Source: Salinilacustrithrix sp034522155 (GTDB lineage Bacteria > Actinomycetota > Acidimicrobiia > Acidimicrobiales > Salinilacustritrichaceae). From it: a stretch of 64,000 nucleotides of DNA. The DNA is taken from positions 124,001-188,000 of the forward strand of contig JAXHLP010000006.1 in assembly GCA_034522155.1 (NCBI GenBank). The letters run 5' to 3'. Shown here piece by piece: positions 56,016 through 63,694 of the stretch (position 1 is the first letter of the stretch; each line of letters starts with the position of its first letter). A model generated the notes under the pieces. It was not told the DNA's origin. It searched no databases and saw only the letters and a list, made by a program, of their open reading frames with translations. A program made the position numbers and the translations under genes.

Positions 56016-56741
56016 TCAGCTGGTGCCGAGGGTGCCGAGGTAGAGCTCGGCGACGCGGGGGTCATCGAGCAGCTCGGCGCCGGGGCCGTCGTAGGCGTTG
56101 CGGCCGTCGTCGAGCACGTAGCCCCGGTCGGCGATCTCGAGGCACCGGCGGGCGTTCTGTTCGACCATGAGGATCGACACGCCTGCGGCGTTGATCTCGT
56201 CGATGCGTCCGAACACCTCGCTCTGCATCGCCGGCGACAGGCCCGCCGACGGTTCGTCGAGCAGCAGAAGTGACGGCTGCATCATGAGCGCCCGACCCAT
56301 GGCCAGCATCTGGCGCTCACCCCCCGACAGGGAGCCGGCCCGCTGGCCGAGACGGTCGGACAGCAGCGGGAACAGCCCACACACGTGGTCGCGGCGCTCG
56401 TCGAACTCGTCGGGTCGCAGGAACACGCCCATGCGGAGGTTCTCGTCGACGTTCAGCGAACCGAAGACGTTGTCGCGCTGGGGCACGTAGCCCACGCCCC
56501 GTTCGACCAGCTCGTGCGCGGCGAGGCCGTCGATCTGCTCGTCGCCGAGGCGGACCTGGCCCGTCCGCAGCGGGACGAGACCGAAGATCGTCTTGATCAG
56601 GGTCGACTTCCCGGCGCCGTTCGGGCCGATGATGCCAACGAGCTCGCCGGTGTCGACGTGCAGGGAGCAGCCGCGGAGGATGTCGACCTCGGGCACGTAC
56701 CCGGCCACCACCTCGTCGGCCAACAGCAGGGGGTCGCTCAT
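56016..56741 (-). CDS. livF: LivF-type ABC transporter ATP-binding protein
   Basis: 241 residues from ATG 56741. Walker A is GPNGAGKSTLIKTIFG, the signature LSGGERQMLAMG and Walker B LLLLDEPSAGLSP, followed by the switch histidine region; GVGYVPQRDNVFGSLNVDEN is the LivF-type Q-loop. It is the second ATPase of the branched-chain uptake complex. The start overlaps livG by 4 nt. Its end faces the substrate-binding protein gene. Confidence 0.95.
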   Translation of the reverse strand: MSDPLLLADEVVAGYVPEVDILRGCSLHVDTGELVGIIGPNGAGKSTLIKTIFGLVPLRTGQVRLGDEQIDGLAAHELVERGVGYVPQRDNVFGSLNVDENLRMGVFLRPDEFDERRDHVCGLFPLLSDRLGQRAGSLSGGERQMLAMGRALMMQPSLLLLDEPSAGLSPAMQSEVFGRIDEINAAGVSILMVEQNARRCLEIADRGYVLDDGRNAYDGPGAELLDDPRVAELYLGTLGTS

Positions 56742-57544
56742 CGGTCCTCCCGGGCCTCGGTGTCTCCCCGGCCGAGATAGGCATCGACCACGGCCTGGTC
56801 CGCGGTGACCGCAGCCGGGGTGCCCTCGGCGATCACCCTGCCCTCGGCCAGCACCACGACCCAGTCGCTGATGCTGTGCACGACGTCCATGTCGTGCTCC
56901 ACGAAGACCACGGTCCGGCCCTGGTCCCGCAGGGCAGCCACGTGCTGGAGCAGCGACTCGGTCAGCGCCGGGTTCACGCCGGCCATGGGCTCGTCGAGCA
57001 TGACGACCGACGGGTCGAGCATCAGCACCCGGGCGAGCTCGAGCAGCTTGCGCTGCCCGCCGGAGAGGGTGCCGGCCATGTCGTCGGCCTTGGCCGCCAT
57101 GCCCACCTGATCGAGGAGCCCGCGGGCCCGCTCGGCCACCTCGGTCTCACGACGCCGCCACAGCGGCGGCAGGAGCGAGACGAAGAAGCGCTCACCGGGC
57201 TGCTCCTCGGCGGCCAGGAGCATGTTCTCGAGCACCGACATGCCCGACAGGACCTTGGTGAGCTGGAAGGTGCGGACCATCCCGAGCCGGGCGATCCGGT
57301 GGCTGGGCAGCCGTTCGATCGCGCGGCCGTCGAGGGTCCAGTGGCCGCTGTCGGCACTGTCGAAGCCGGTGAGCAGGTTGAAGAACGTGGTCTTGCCCGC
57401 ACCGTTCGGGCCGATGAGGGCAGTGATCGATCCGCGGTCGATCTCGAGGTGGTCGACGTCGACGGCGGTGAGCCCACCGAAGCGCTTGACGACGTGGTCG
57501 ACGACGAGGATCGGATCCGACTTGGCGGCACCCGGCTCAGTCAT
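56738..57544 (-). CDS. livG: LivG-type ABC transporter ATP-binding protein
   Basis: 268 residues from ATG 57544 (an ATG at 57559 would add five). Walker A GPNGAGKTTFFNLLTG, a LivG-type RTFQLTKVLSGMSVLENMLL stretch, signature LSGGQRKLLELAR and Walker B VVMLDEPMAGVNP. It forms the ATPase heterodimer with LivF. A family D repeat and a gap of 90 nt separate it from livM upstream, so expression may be partly uncoupled from the permeases. Confidence 0.95.
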   Translation of the reverse strand: MTEPGAAKSDPILVVDHVVKRFGGLTAVDVDHLEIDRGSITALIGPNGAGKTTFFNLLTGFDSADSGHWTLDGRAIERLPSHRIARLGMVRTFQLTKVLSGMSVLENMLLAAEEQPGERFFVSLLPPLWRRRETEVAERARGLLDQVGMAAKADDMAGTLSGGQRKLLELARVLMLDPSVVMLDEPMAGVNPALTESLLQHVAALRDQGRTVVFVEHDMDVVHSISDWVVVLAEGRVIAEGTPAAVTADQAVVDAYLGRGDTEAREDR

Positions 57545-57569
57545 GGTTCCGAACCCCATCGACGCGCTC

Positions 57570-57627
57570 GAGTTGTGAGCCTCTGGCGAACAACTCGGTC
57601 AGCGAGGAGGCCCCTTCGGGGCCGACG
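57570..57627. repeat. Intergenic repeat, family D, copy 2 (inverted)
   Basis: The reverse complement matches 55911-55968 at about 80% of positions with one 1-nt gap. It lies between livM and livG. Confidence 0.65.
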
Positions 57628-57634
57628 AGCGGCG

Positions 57635-58621
57635 TCATCGCATGCCTCCGTCAGAACCGCCGCCGAGGATGCCCTGGGGCCGGAACACCACCAGCAGCAC
57701 GAGCGCCAGTCCGACGAGGGCGAGCCGCAGGGGCCCGAGGTCAGTCTGGTCGATGACATCACCGGCGAACGCCCCGGGCGTGATCGCCTGGCGGAGGAAC
57801 GAATCGAGCGCCTGCATCGTGAACCAGAACGCCATGGCCCCGATCACCGGTCCGAGGATCCGGGCCGTGCCGCCGAGGATCAGGGCGGTGTACATGAAGA
57901 ACGTGAAGACGGTCTGGTACAGGGTCGGGTCGGTGAAGTTGGCGTCGACGGCCAGCACGAGGCCGGCGAGCGAACCGATCACGCCACCGAGCACCAGGCT
58001 CTGCAGCTTGAAGGCGAACACGTTCTTGCCGAGGCTGCGGGCGGCGTCCTCGTCCTCGCGGATCGAACGCAGCGCACGGCCCCAGGGACTGCGGATCAGC
58101 AGGAAGGTCACCAACACGGCGAGCGCCACCAGGATCCAGCCGACGAGCATCACCCACAGCTGGCGTTCGCTGAACTCCAGCCGCCCGATGCCGTAGCCAC
58201 CCTCGGGGATGGGGTTGGCGTCGTAGAACGGGGTCGCCCAGCGGCCGATGCCCTGCGGGCCCCCGGTCACGCTCTCGAACGAGCTCGACCGCACGACCAG
58301 GCGCAGGATCTCGCCCGCGGAGATGGTGACCACGGCCAGGTACTCGGCTCGGAGCCGCAGCGTCGGGATGCCGAGCAGCAGACCGAGCCCGGCCGCGGCG
58401 ACCGTGCCGGCGAGGATGGCCAGGGGGAAGGGGAAATCGAACTCGGTGGCGGTGATGCCGGCGCCGTACGCGCCGGCCGCGAGGAAGGCGACGTGGCCGA
58501 TGTTGAACAGGCCCGTGTAGCCGAAGTGGACGTTGAGGCCGATGACGGCCAGCGCGTAGGCGATGGCGGGGACGCCGATCGCGGCCCGGGAGCCGTCGAC
58601 GAGGATCTGGACCCAGTCCAT
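57635..58621 (-). CDS. livM: LivM-type ABC transporter permease
   Basis: 328 residues from ATG 58621, 3 nt after the livH stop. About eight to nine membrane helices; FGYTGLFNIGHVAFLAAGAY, LRLRAEYLAVVTISAGEILR and the EAA-type loop SPWGRALRSIREDEDAARSL are LivM signatures. It ends in FRPQGILGG, the common tail of LivH/LivM permeases. It pairs with LivH in the membrane. Confidence 0.95.
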   Translation of the reverse strand: MDWVQILVDGSRAAIGVPAIAYALAVIGLNVHFGYTGLFNIGHVAFLAAGAYGAGITATEFDFPFPLAILAGTVAAAGLGLLLGIPTLRLRAEYLAVVTISAGEILRLVVRSSSFESVTGGPQGIGRWATPFYDANPIPEGGYGIGRLEFSERQLWVMLVGWILVALAVLVTFLLIRSPWGRALRSIREDEDAARSLGKNVFAFKLQSLVLGGVIGSLAGLVLAVDANFTDPTLYQTVFTFFMYTALILGGTARILGPVIGAMAFWFTMQALDSFLRQAITPGAFAGDVIDQTDLGPLRLALVGLALVLLVVFRPQGILGGGSDGGMR

Positions 58622-58624
58622 GCG

Positions 58625-59944
58625 CTACCCGACCCGTTCCGGTTCGCCGAGGATGCCCTGGGGCCGCACGATGAGCACGATGATGAGCGCGGCCAGGCCC
58701 CAGGCGAACTTGAACTCCGCCGGGAACCAGATGGTCGACAGCTCGGACACGAGGCCGATCACCAGCCCACCCACGAGCGCGCCGTAGGCGGTGCCGAGCC
58801 CACCCAGGATGACGGCGGCGAAGATCGGGAGCAACAGGCGGAAGCCCATGTCCCACTCCACGCTGTTGAGGGTGGCGTAGATGACGCCGCCGAGGCCGGC
58901 CATGCCCGAGCCGACCACCCAGACGAGCAGCACCACCCGCGTCACGTTGATGCCCGAGGACTCGGCGAGGTCGCGGTTGTCGCTCACGGCGCGGATCGCC
59001 GTGCCGAGGCGGGTGCGCTGCATCGCGAGCGCGTAGACGACGAGGACCGCGATCGAGATCGCGACCACGGCGAGCTGCTTCGGTGGGAAGACCAACGGGC
59101 CCCAGTCCCAGGGGGGCTGAGCCGCGAACTGGCGATAGGGGCGTGGGCTCGACTCGAAGACGACGGCGAAGAGATAGCGCAGGAACATCGACAGACCGAT
59201 CGACACGATCATCATCGAGATCAGCGACAGCCGCCGGCGCTCGAGACGCCGCCAGAGGGCCATGTCCTGTGCCGCGCCGAACGCGCCGGACGCGACGACC
59301 GCGAGCGCGCCGGCGATGAAGAGCGACAACACGGGGCCGATGCTGCGGTCGTTGAAGAACCACGCCACGAGCGCGCCGAAGGCCACCATCTCGCCGTGGG
59401 CGAAGTTCACCAGGCCGGTGGCGCCGTAAACGAGTGACAGGCCGATCGAGGCGAGCGCGACCGTCAGCCCGATCACGATCCCGCTCCAGGTGAGGTTCAC
59501 GTACCGGTTGCCGGTGGGCAGGGATTCGTCGGCGGTCTCGGCTGGTGTGCCGAAGGAGAAGTTCACCCGCTTGTCACGGCCATCGAGCACGCGGACGTTG
59601 TCGAGCACAGACCGGTCGGGTTGGCGCAGCGAGACCCCTTCGGGCAGCGTCTCGGTGTCGAGCTCTACCGCATAGGTGCCGGCACCGGGAACGGGGATCT
59701 CGAACGAACCATCCGGTCCGGTGGTGGCCTCGCCGACGACCTCGGCGTCGAGCCGGACCAGCACCGTGGCGCCTTCGATCGGCCCGCTCTGCGGATCCTG
59801 TAGCACGCCGAAGACGGTGATCGCCTCGGGCTCCTCCTGTGCGGCCGCCGCCGGGGCGAGGCCCATTAGCACGAAAGACCCCAGGAGCAGGGCGAGGAGG
59901 CCGGCCGCGATCGGTCGACGCAGGTGTCCTCGCCGCAGGCGCAT
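58625..59944 (-). CDS. livH: LivH-type permease with an extra N-terminal signal and carboxypeptidase-regulatory-like domain
   Basis: 439 residues from ATG 59944, about 150 longer than ordinary LivH. It begins with a cleavable-looking signal (LLALLLGSFVLMGLAPAAAA, residues 16-35), then a beta-sandwich of the carboxypeptidase-regulatory-like type (residues 40-130: ITVFGVLQDPQSGPIEGATV, then DGSFEIPVPGAGTYAVEL). The permease follows from about residue 150 (VIGLTVALASIGLSLVYGAT, LVNFAHGEMVAFGALVAWFF, then the RTRLGTAIRAVSDNRDLAES loop) and ends in VRPQGILGEPERVG. The domain would lie outside the membrane and may touch the binding protein. First gene of the livHMGF operon. Confidence 0.9.
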   Translation of the reverse strand: MRLRRGHLRRPIAAGLLALLLGSFVLMGLAPAAAAQEEPEAITVFGVLQDPQSGPIEGATVLVRLDAEVVGEATTGPDGSFEIPVPGAGTYAVELDTETLPEGVSLRQPDRSVLDNVRVLDGRDKRVNFSFGTPAETADESLPTGNRYVNLTWSGIVIGLTVALASIGLSLVYGATGLVNFAHGEMVAFGALVAWFFNDRSIGPVLSLFIAGALAVVASGAFGAAQDMALWRRLERRRLSLISMMIVSIGLSMFLRYLFAVVFESSPRPYRQFAAQPPWDWGPLVFPPKQLAVVAISIAVLVVYALAMQRTRLGTAIRAVSDNRDLAESSGINVTRVVLLVWVVGSGMAGLGGVIYATLNSVEWDMGFRLLLPIFAAVILGGLGTAYGALVGGLVIGLVSELSTIWFPAEFKFAWGLAALIIVLIVRPQGILGEPERVG

Positions 59945-60053
59945 CGCCGGCAGTGTAGGGAAGAAGCCCCGGTCGCCTGGAGTTCACCCTGCCGTCGAGA
60001 TTCGGCGGTCGGGCGGGTCGGTCCCGTCGCCGGCGGTCCGCGAGAATGCCGGT

Positions 60054-60842
60054 GTGGCAACGGCCGACCTCGACGTGCTCCGCGACCGGCTCCGGAGCCT
60101 CGAGCGCGTGGTGGTCGCGTTCTCCGGCGGTGCCGACTCGTCGTTCCTCGCCTGGATGGCCCACGACACGCTCGGCGCCGACCGGGCGGTGGCGGTCACC
60201 GCGGTGTCGCCGTCGCTGGCCGCACTCGAGCACGACGACTGCCGGCGCCTCGCCGAAGAGTGGGGGCTGTCGTGGCACGAGGTCCACACCGACGAGATGG
60301 AGAACGCCGCGTACCGGGACAACGACACCGATCGGTGCTTCTGGTGCAAGGACGCGCTGATGGACGCGGTCGGCCCCCTGCTCGATCAGGTCGGTGGGAC
60401 GGTTGCCCTCGGCGTGAACCTCGACGATCTCGACGATCACCGTCCGGGGCAGAAGGCTGCCGCCGACCGGGGGGCGGTGTTCCCGCTCGTCGACGCGGGG
60501 TTCACCAAGCACGACGTCCGGGCCGCGTCCAAGGACCTGGGACTGCGCACCTGGGACAAGCCGGCTGCCCCCTGCCTCGCGTCGCGCCTGCCGTACGGCA
60601 CACCGGTCACGCTGGGACGGTTGCGTTCGGTCGAGCAGGCCGAAGCGTCGTTGCGGGCCCTGGGATTCGACGAGCTGCGGGTCCGCCACCACGGCGAGCT
60701 GGCCCGGATCGAGCTGCCCGTCCACCGGATCGACGAGGCGCTCGCCCGGCGGGTCGCGGTGACCGATGCGGTCCGCGCCGCCGGGTACCGGTTCGTGACC
60801 ATCGATCTCGACGGTCTCCGCTCGGGCAGCCTCAATCCCTGA
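60054..60842 (+). CDS. larE: LarE-type ATP-dependent sacrificial sulfur transferase
   Basis: 262 residues from a GTG at 60054, preceded by GAGAAT and six bases (leaderless type). The PP-loop is VVAFSGGADSSFLAW; DRCFWCKDALMDAV and LGVNLDDLDDHRPGQKAA follow, and KPAAPCLASRLPYGTPV carries the cysteine found in LarE and its cluster-binding relatives. The C-terminal domain ends LDGLRSGSLN. LarE thiolates the pyridinium dinucleotide precursor of the nickel-pincer cofactor of lactate racemase-type enzymes. larB and larC are not in the window. Confidence 0.9.
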   Translation: MATADLDVLRDRLRSLERVVVAFSGGADSSFLAWMAHDTLGADRAVAVTAVSPSLAALEHDDCRRLAEEWGLSWHEVHTDEMENAAYRDNDTDRCFWCKDALMDAVGPLLDQVGGTVALGVNLDDLDDHRPGQKAAADRGAVFPLVDAGFTKHDVRAASKDLGLRTWDKPAAPCLASRLPYGTPVTLGRLRSVEQAEASLRALGFDELRVRHHGELARIELPVHRIDEALARRVAVTDAVRAAGYRFVTIDLDGLRSGSLNP

Positions 60843-60893
60843 GGACGAACTCGTACTACGTTGCGCCACGGCGCCGACGCCGGAGGGGAACCG

Positions 60894-62453
60894 ATGGCCG
60901 AGATCATCCGGAAGTTCGCGGACGAGAAGGGCGACGAGGTCGCGCTCGTCGACGACCGTGGCTCGGTGACCTGGGCCGAGCTCCATGCCACGGTAAACCG
61001 GGCGATCAACGCGTACCGCGACGCCGGCCTCGAGCCCGGCGACCGGATCGCGTTGCTGTGCGGAAACCAGTGCGAGAACATCGAGATCCAGGTCGCGGCG
61101 CTCCACGCCGGGCTCTACGTGGTGCCGGTGAACTGGCACTGGACCGGCGAGGAGCTCGCCTACGTCGTCGACGACGCCGACGCGCAGGCGCTGCTCGTCG
61201 ACGGCCGGTTCGTCGACATCGCCCTCGACGCGGCCGAGCGGCTCGGCCGCACACTGCCGATCCAGGTCGTGATCGACGACCACGCCTCGGACGGGTTCGT
61301 GACCTATGCCGAGTGGCTTGCCGCCGCCTCCGACGCGGAACCCGACGACCAGCGTCTCGGCGGGCCGATGTTCTACACGTCGGGCACCACCGGGTTCCCC
61401 AAGGGCGTGCGCACCTCGGCCACCTCGCCCGAGTATCCCGCGCACGTGATGAGCGTGGTCGCCGACGGCTTCCTCGCCAACCTCCGGATCCCCGAGGGTG
61501 GGACGACGTTGCTGTGCGGCCCGCTGTACCACTCGGCCCAGTGGGCCTGGTCGATGCTGCCGCTTTTCACCGGCAACCGCTGCGTGCTCCAGCACAGCTT
61601 CGACGCGGCCGACGTGCTCGGGCTCATCGACGAGCACCGGGTCACCAACGTCCACCTCGTGCCGACCCAGTTCATCCGGATGCTCAAGCTGCCCGACGAC
61701 GTGCGGGCGTCGTTCGACGGGTCGTCGCTGTCGTGCGTCTGGCACGGCGCCGCCCCGTGCTCGCCCCAGGTCAAGCGCGACGTCATCGACTGGTTCGGGC
61801 CGATCGTGTGGGAGTACTACGGCGGGACCGAGGGCGGGGTCCTCAGCGTGATCTCCTCGGAGGAGTGGCTCGATCGTCCCGGCAGCGTCGGCCAGATCGC
61901 CCCCGGCTACGAGGTGGTGCTCCTCGACGACGACGGAAAGCCGGTCCCGGAGGGGGAGGCGGGCCAGATCTGGTTCCGGCGCGAGTCCGGCGCCGACTTC
62001 GAGTACCACAACGCGCCGGAGAAGACGGCCGCCGCGCACCGCGAGGGCGGCTACGCCACGCTCGGCGACATCGGCCGGTTCGACGACGACGGCTACCTCT
62101 ATCTCTCCGACCGCAAGATCGACATGATCATCAGCGGCGGGGTCAACATCTATCCGGCCGAGATCGAGGGCGTCCTCGTGACGCACCCGGCCGTGCGCGA
62201 CGCCGCGGTGTTCGGGATCCCCCACGACGAGATGGGGGAGGAGGTCAAGGCGGCGGTCGAGCTCGCCGACGGCCACGAGCCCTCCGATGACCTGGCCGGC
62301 GAGCTCGTGCGTCACGTGCGCGACCACCTCGCCGGCTACAAGGCGCCGCGGTCGGTCGACTTCGAGGACGAGTTTCCCCGCCACCCCACCGGCAAGCTCT
62401 ACAAGCGGCTGTTGCGCGACCGCTACTGGGAGGGCGCCGGTCGTACCCTGTGA
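60894..62453 (+). CDS. Acyl-CoA synthetase / AMP-dependent ligase (3)
   Basis: 519 residues from ATG 60894 with GGAGGGGAACCG upstream. MFYTSGTTGFPKGVRTS (phosphate loop), YYGGTEGGVLS, GYATLGDIGRFDDDGYLYLS, GGVNIYPAEIE and PTGKLYKRLL with the C-terminal lysine are all present. LCGPLYHSAQWAWSMLPLFT matches the FadD-like branch acting on medium or bulky acids. Unlike the two ligases at 34-37 kb it has no GAGAAY motif upstream and no beta-oxidation neighbours, so it may be regulated separately. Confidence 0.92.
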   Translation: MAEIIRKFADEKGDEVALVDDRGSVTWAELHATVNRAINAYRDAGLEPGDRIALLCGNQCENIEIQVAALHAGLYVVPVNWHWTGEELAYVVDDADAQALLVDGRFVDIALDAAERLGRTLPIQVVIDDHASDGFVTYAEWLAAASDAEPDDQRLGGPMFYTSGTTGFPKGVRTSATSPEYPAHVMSVVADGFLANLRIPEGGTTLLCGPLYHSAQWAWSMLPLFTGNRCVLQHSFDAADVLGLIDEHRVTNVHLVPTQFIRMLKLPDDVRASFDGSSLSCVWHGAAPCSPQVKRDVIDWFGPIVWEYYGGTEGGVLSVISSEEWLDRPGSVGQIAPGYEVVLLDDDGKPVPEGEAGQIWFRRESGADFEYHNAPEKTAAAHREGGYATLGDIGRFDDDGYLYLSDRKIDMIISGGVNIYPAEIEGVLVTHPAVRDAAVFGIPHDEMGEEVKAAVELADGHEPSDDLAGELVRHVRDHLAGYKAPRSVDFEDEFPRHPTGKLYKRLLRDRYWEGAGRTL

Positions 62454-62478
62454 CGGGCCGCGTCGGGCCCGGCTCCGC

Positions 62479-62769
62479 TCAGCGGTGGGTGATCTCCCCG
62501 GCGGTCCAGAGCGGGAACGCCAGGTGCTTCACCCCGAGGTGCTCGACGATGCGGTCGTCGGCCTCGAAGTGGGGAAGGCACTCCCGGGCGACGTCGGCGC
62601 CGACCATGAAGACGAAGTCGGCCCACGGCAGCAGGACGGGACCCTGGTCGACGTCGCCGTCGCGCACGACGGCCTCGACCTCGAGGGTGGGGCGCAGGGG
62701 GTTGGCGTCGTCGAGGCATGCGCAGTGGTAGACGATTCCCTCGAAGACCGACATCGCCTTGATTCTCAT
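62479..62769 (-). CDS. Protein of unknown function (about 96 residues)
   Basis: 96 residues from ATG 62769, or 91 from the ATG at 62754, which has AAGG just upstream and may be the real start. MSVFEGIVYHCACLDDANPL, VEAVVRDGDVDQGPVLLPWA and FVFMVGADVARECLPHFEAD describe a compact alpha/beta protein with a CxC pair and no membrane segment. I do not recognise it. It is convergent with the acyl-CoA synthetase gene and nearly divergent from the next gene. Confidence 0.6.
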   Translation of the reverse strand: MRIKAMSVFEGIVYHCACLDDANPLRPTLEVEAVVRDGDVDQGPVLLPWADFVFMVGADVARECLPHFEADDRIVEHLGVKHLAFPLWTAGEITHR

Positions 62770-62890
62770 GGGGCGGTCACCGGACGTGATGATCGCACGG
62801 GTCGACCGCCGGTGGGGGATCGTCCCGGACCGACTCGTGTCCTGGGCCCGGTTCGACGCGGCGGGGTCGCATCCCCGAAGCTTGGCCCCG

Positions 62891-63388
62891 ATGGCCTCCG
62901 ATGCCAACTCAGCTCCCAGCGACGACCTCGCGCGCTATGCCGAGGTGTGCGACACCCTGGTCGAGACGGTGGCCGCGGTGGTCCCCGGCTGGATCGAGCG
63001 GCTCGTCACCGAGCGCGTGCGCGCCTGGCGGGGTGAGGTGAACGAGGAGGTCGCCGCCACGGCGGCGCGGGCCGGGACCGCAGCCCGCGACGACGTGGTG
63101 CCCGCGCTGCGGGCGTTGGTCGACACCGACATCGACGATCAGCGGGGCAACCCGCTCGCGCTGCTGCGGGGCGCCACCAGTCACGCCCATGCCGTCCTCG
63201 CCGATGCGGGTGTGCCCGAGGTCGTCCGTGATCAGTTCGCCGAGCGTTCCTTCCCCGACGACGTCTACGACCTCGTTCCGGCATCCTGGGACGAGGTCGA
63301 TCCGAGCCTCCACGAGATCGGCATCACGTGGGGCGCGGCCAAGGCCCACCTGTTCAAGGCCCGCCGCCGAGCGGAAGGAGAGCAATGA
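62891..63388 (+). CDS. Helical protein of unknown function, in an operon with a receiver-like protein
   Basis: 165 residues from ATG 62891; the frame is open upstream but overlaps the divergent gene. Long helices dominate (LARYAEVCDTLVETVAAVVP, then VNEEVAATAARAGTAARDDV), followed by a domain with DPSLHEIGITWGAAKAHLFK and a basic end. There is no known motif. It overlaps the next gene by 4 nt and is 310 nt before the LutA-like gene. Confidence 0.65.
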   Translation: MASDANSAPSDDLARYAEVCDTLVETVAAVVPGWIERLVTERVRAWRGEVNEEVAATAARAGTAARDDVVPALRALVDTDIDDQRGNPLALLRGATSHAHAVLADAGVPEVVRDQFAERSFPDDVYDLVPASWDEVDPSLHEIGITWGAAKAHLFKARRRAEGEQ

Positions 63389-63675
63389 GCATCGTCGCCG
63401 TCAGCACCGATCTGATGGACCGGTCCAAGATCACTGCGGCGTTCGACGACGTGCGCGTGGTCCGCCCCGGCGCCGACCTCAGCGGTGCCGACGTGATCCT
63501 CGTCGACCTCGCCCTCGACGTCCTCGATGACGCTGTCGCCACCGGAGCCCGTGTCCTCGCCTACGGCAGCCACGTCGACGACGAGTCGCTGGCGGCGGCG
63601 GGGGAAGCCGGCGCAGAGGCCATGCCCCGCTCCCGCTTCTTCCGCAAGCTCGCCGACGGCACCCTCATCACCTGA
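63385..63675 (+). CDS. Small receiver-like protein of unknown function
   Basis: 96 residues from ATG 63385 with AAGGAGAGC upstream. The alternating strands and helices (SIVAVSTDLMDRSKITAAFD, GADVILVDLALDVLDDAVAT, GARVLAYGSHVDDESLAAAG, AEAMPRSRFFRKLADG) recall a response-regulator receiver fold with a single Asp after strand 3, but the usual acidic pocket at the N-terminus and the lysine are missing. A non-phosphorylated receiver-like partner of the previous protein is a guess. Confidence 0.6.
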   Translation: MSIVAVSTDLMDRSKITAAFDDVRVVRPGADLSGADVILVDLALDVLDDAVATGARVLAYGSHVDDESLAAAGEAGAEAMPRSRFFRKLADGTLIT

Positions 63676-63694
63676 CAGGCGGCAGAATGGGGGA

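Noticed and set aside
56876..59437. An 853-codon plus-strand frame opposite livG, livM and livH
   Set aside because: Antisense shadow of transporter genes; the sequence is a low-complexity Glu/His/Arg/Gly mixture.
60042..60056. GAGAAT before larE considered as a further member of the catabolic operator family
   Set aside because: Its 6-nt distance to the GTG start fits a leaderless -10 box, the right half of the motif is absent and the gene is not catabolic.
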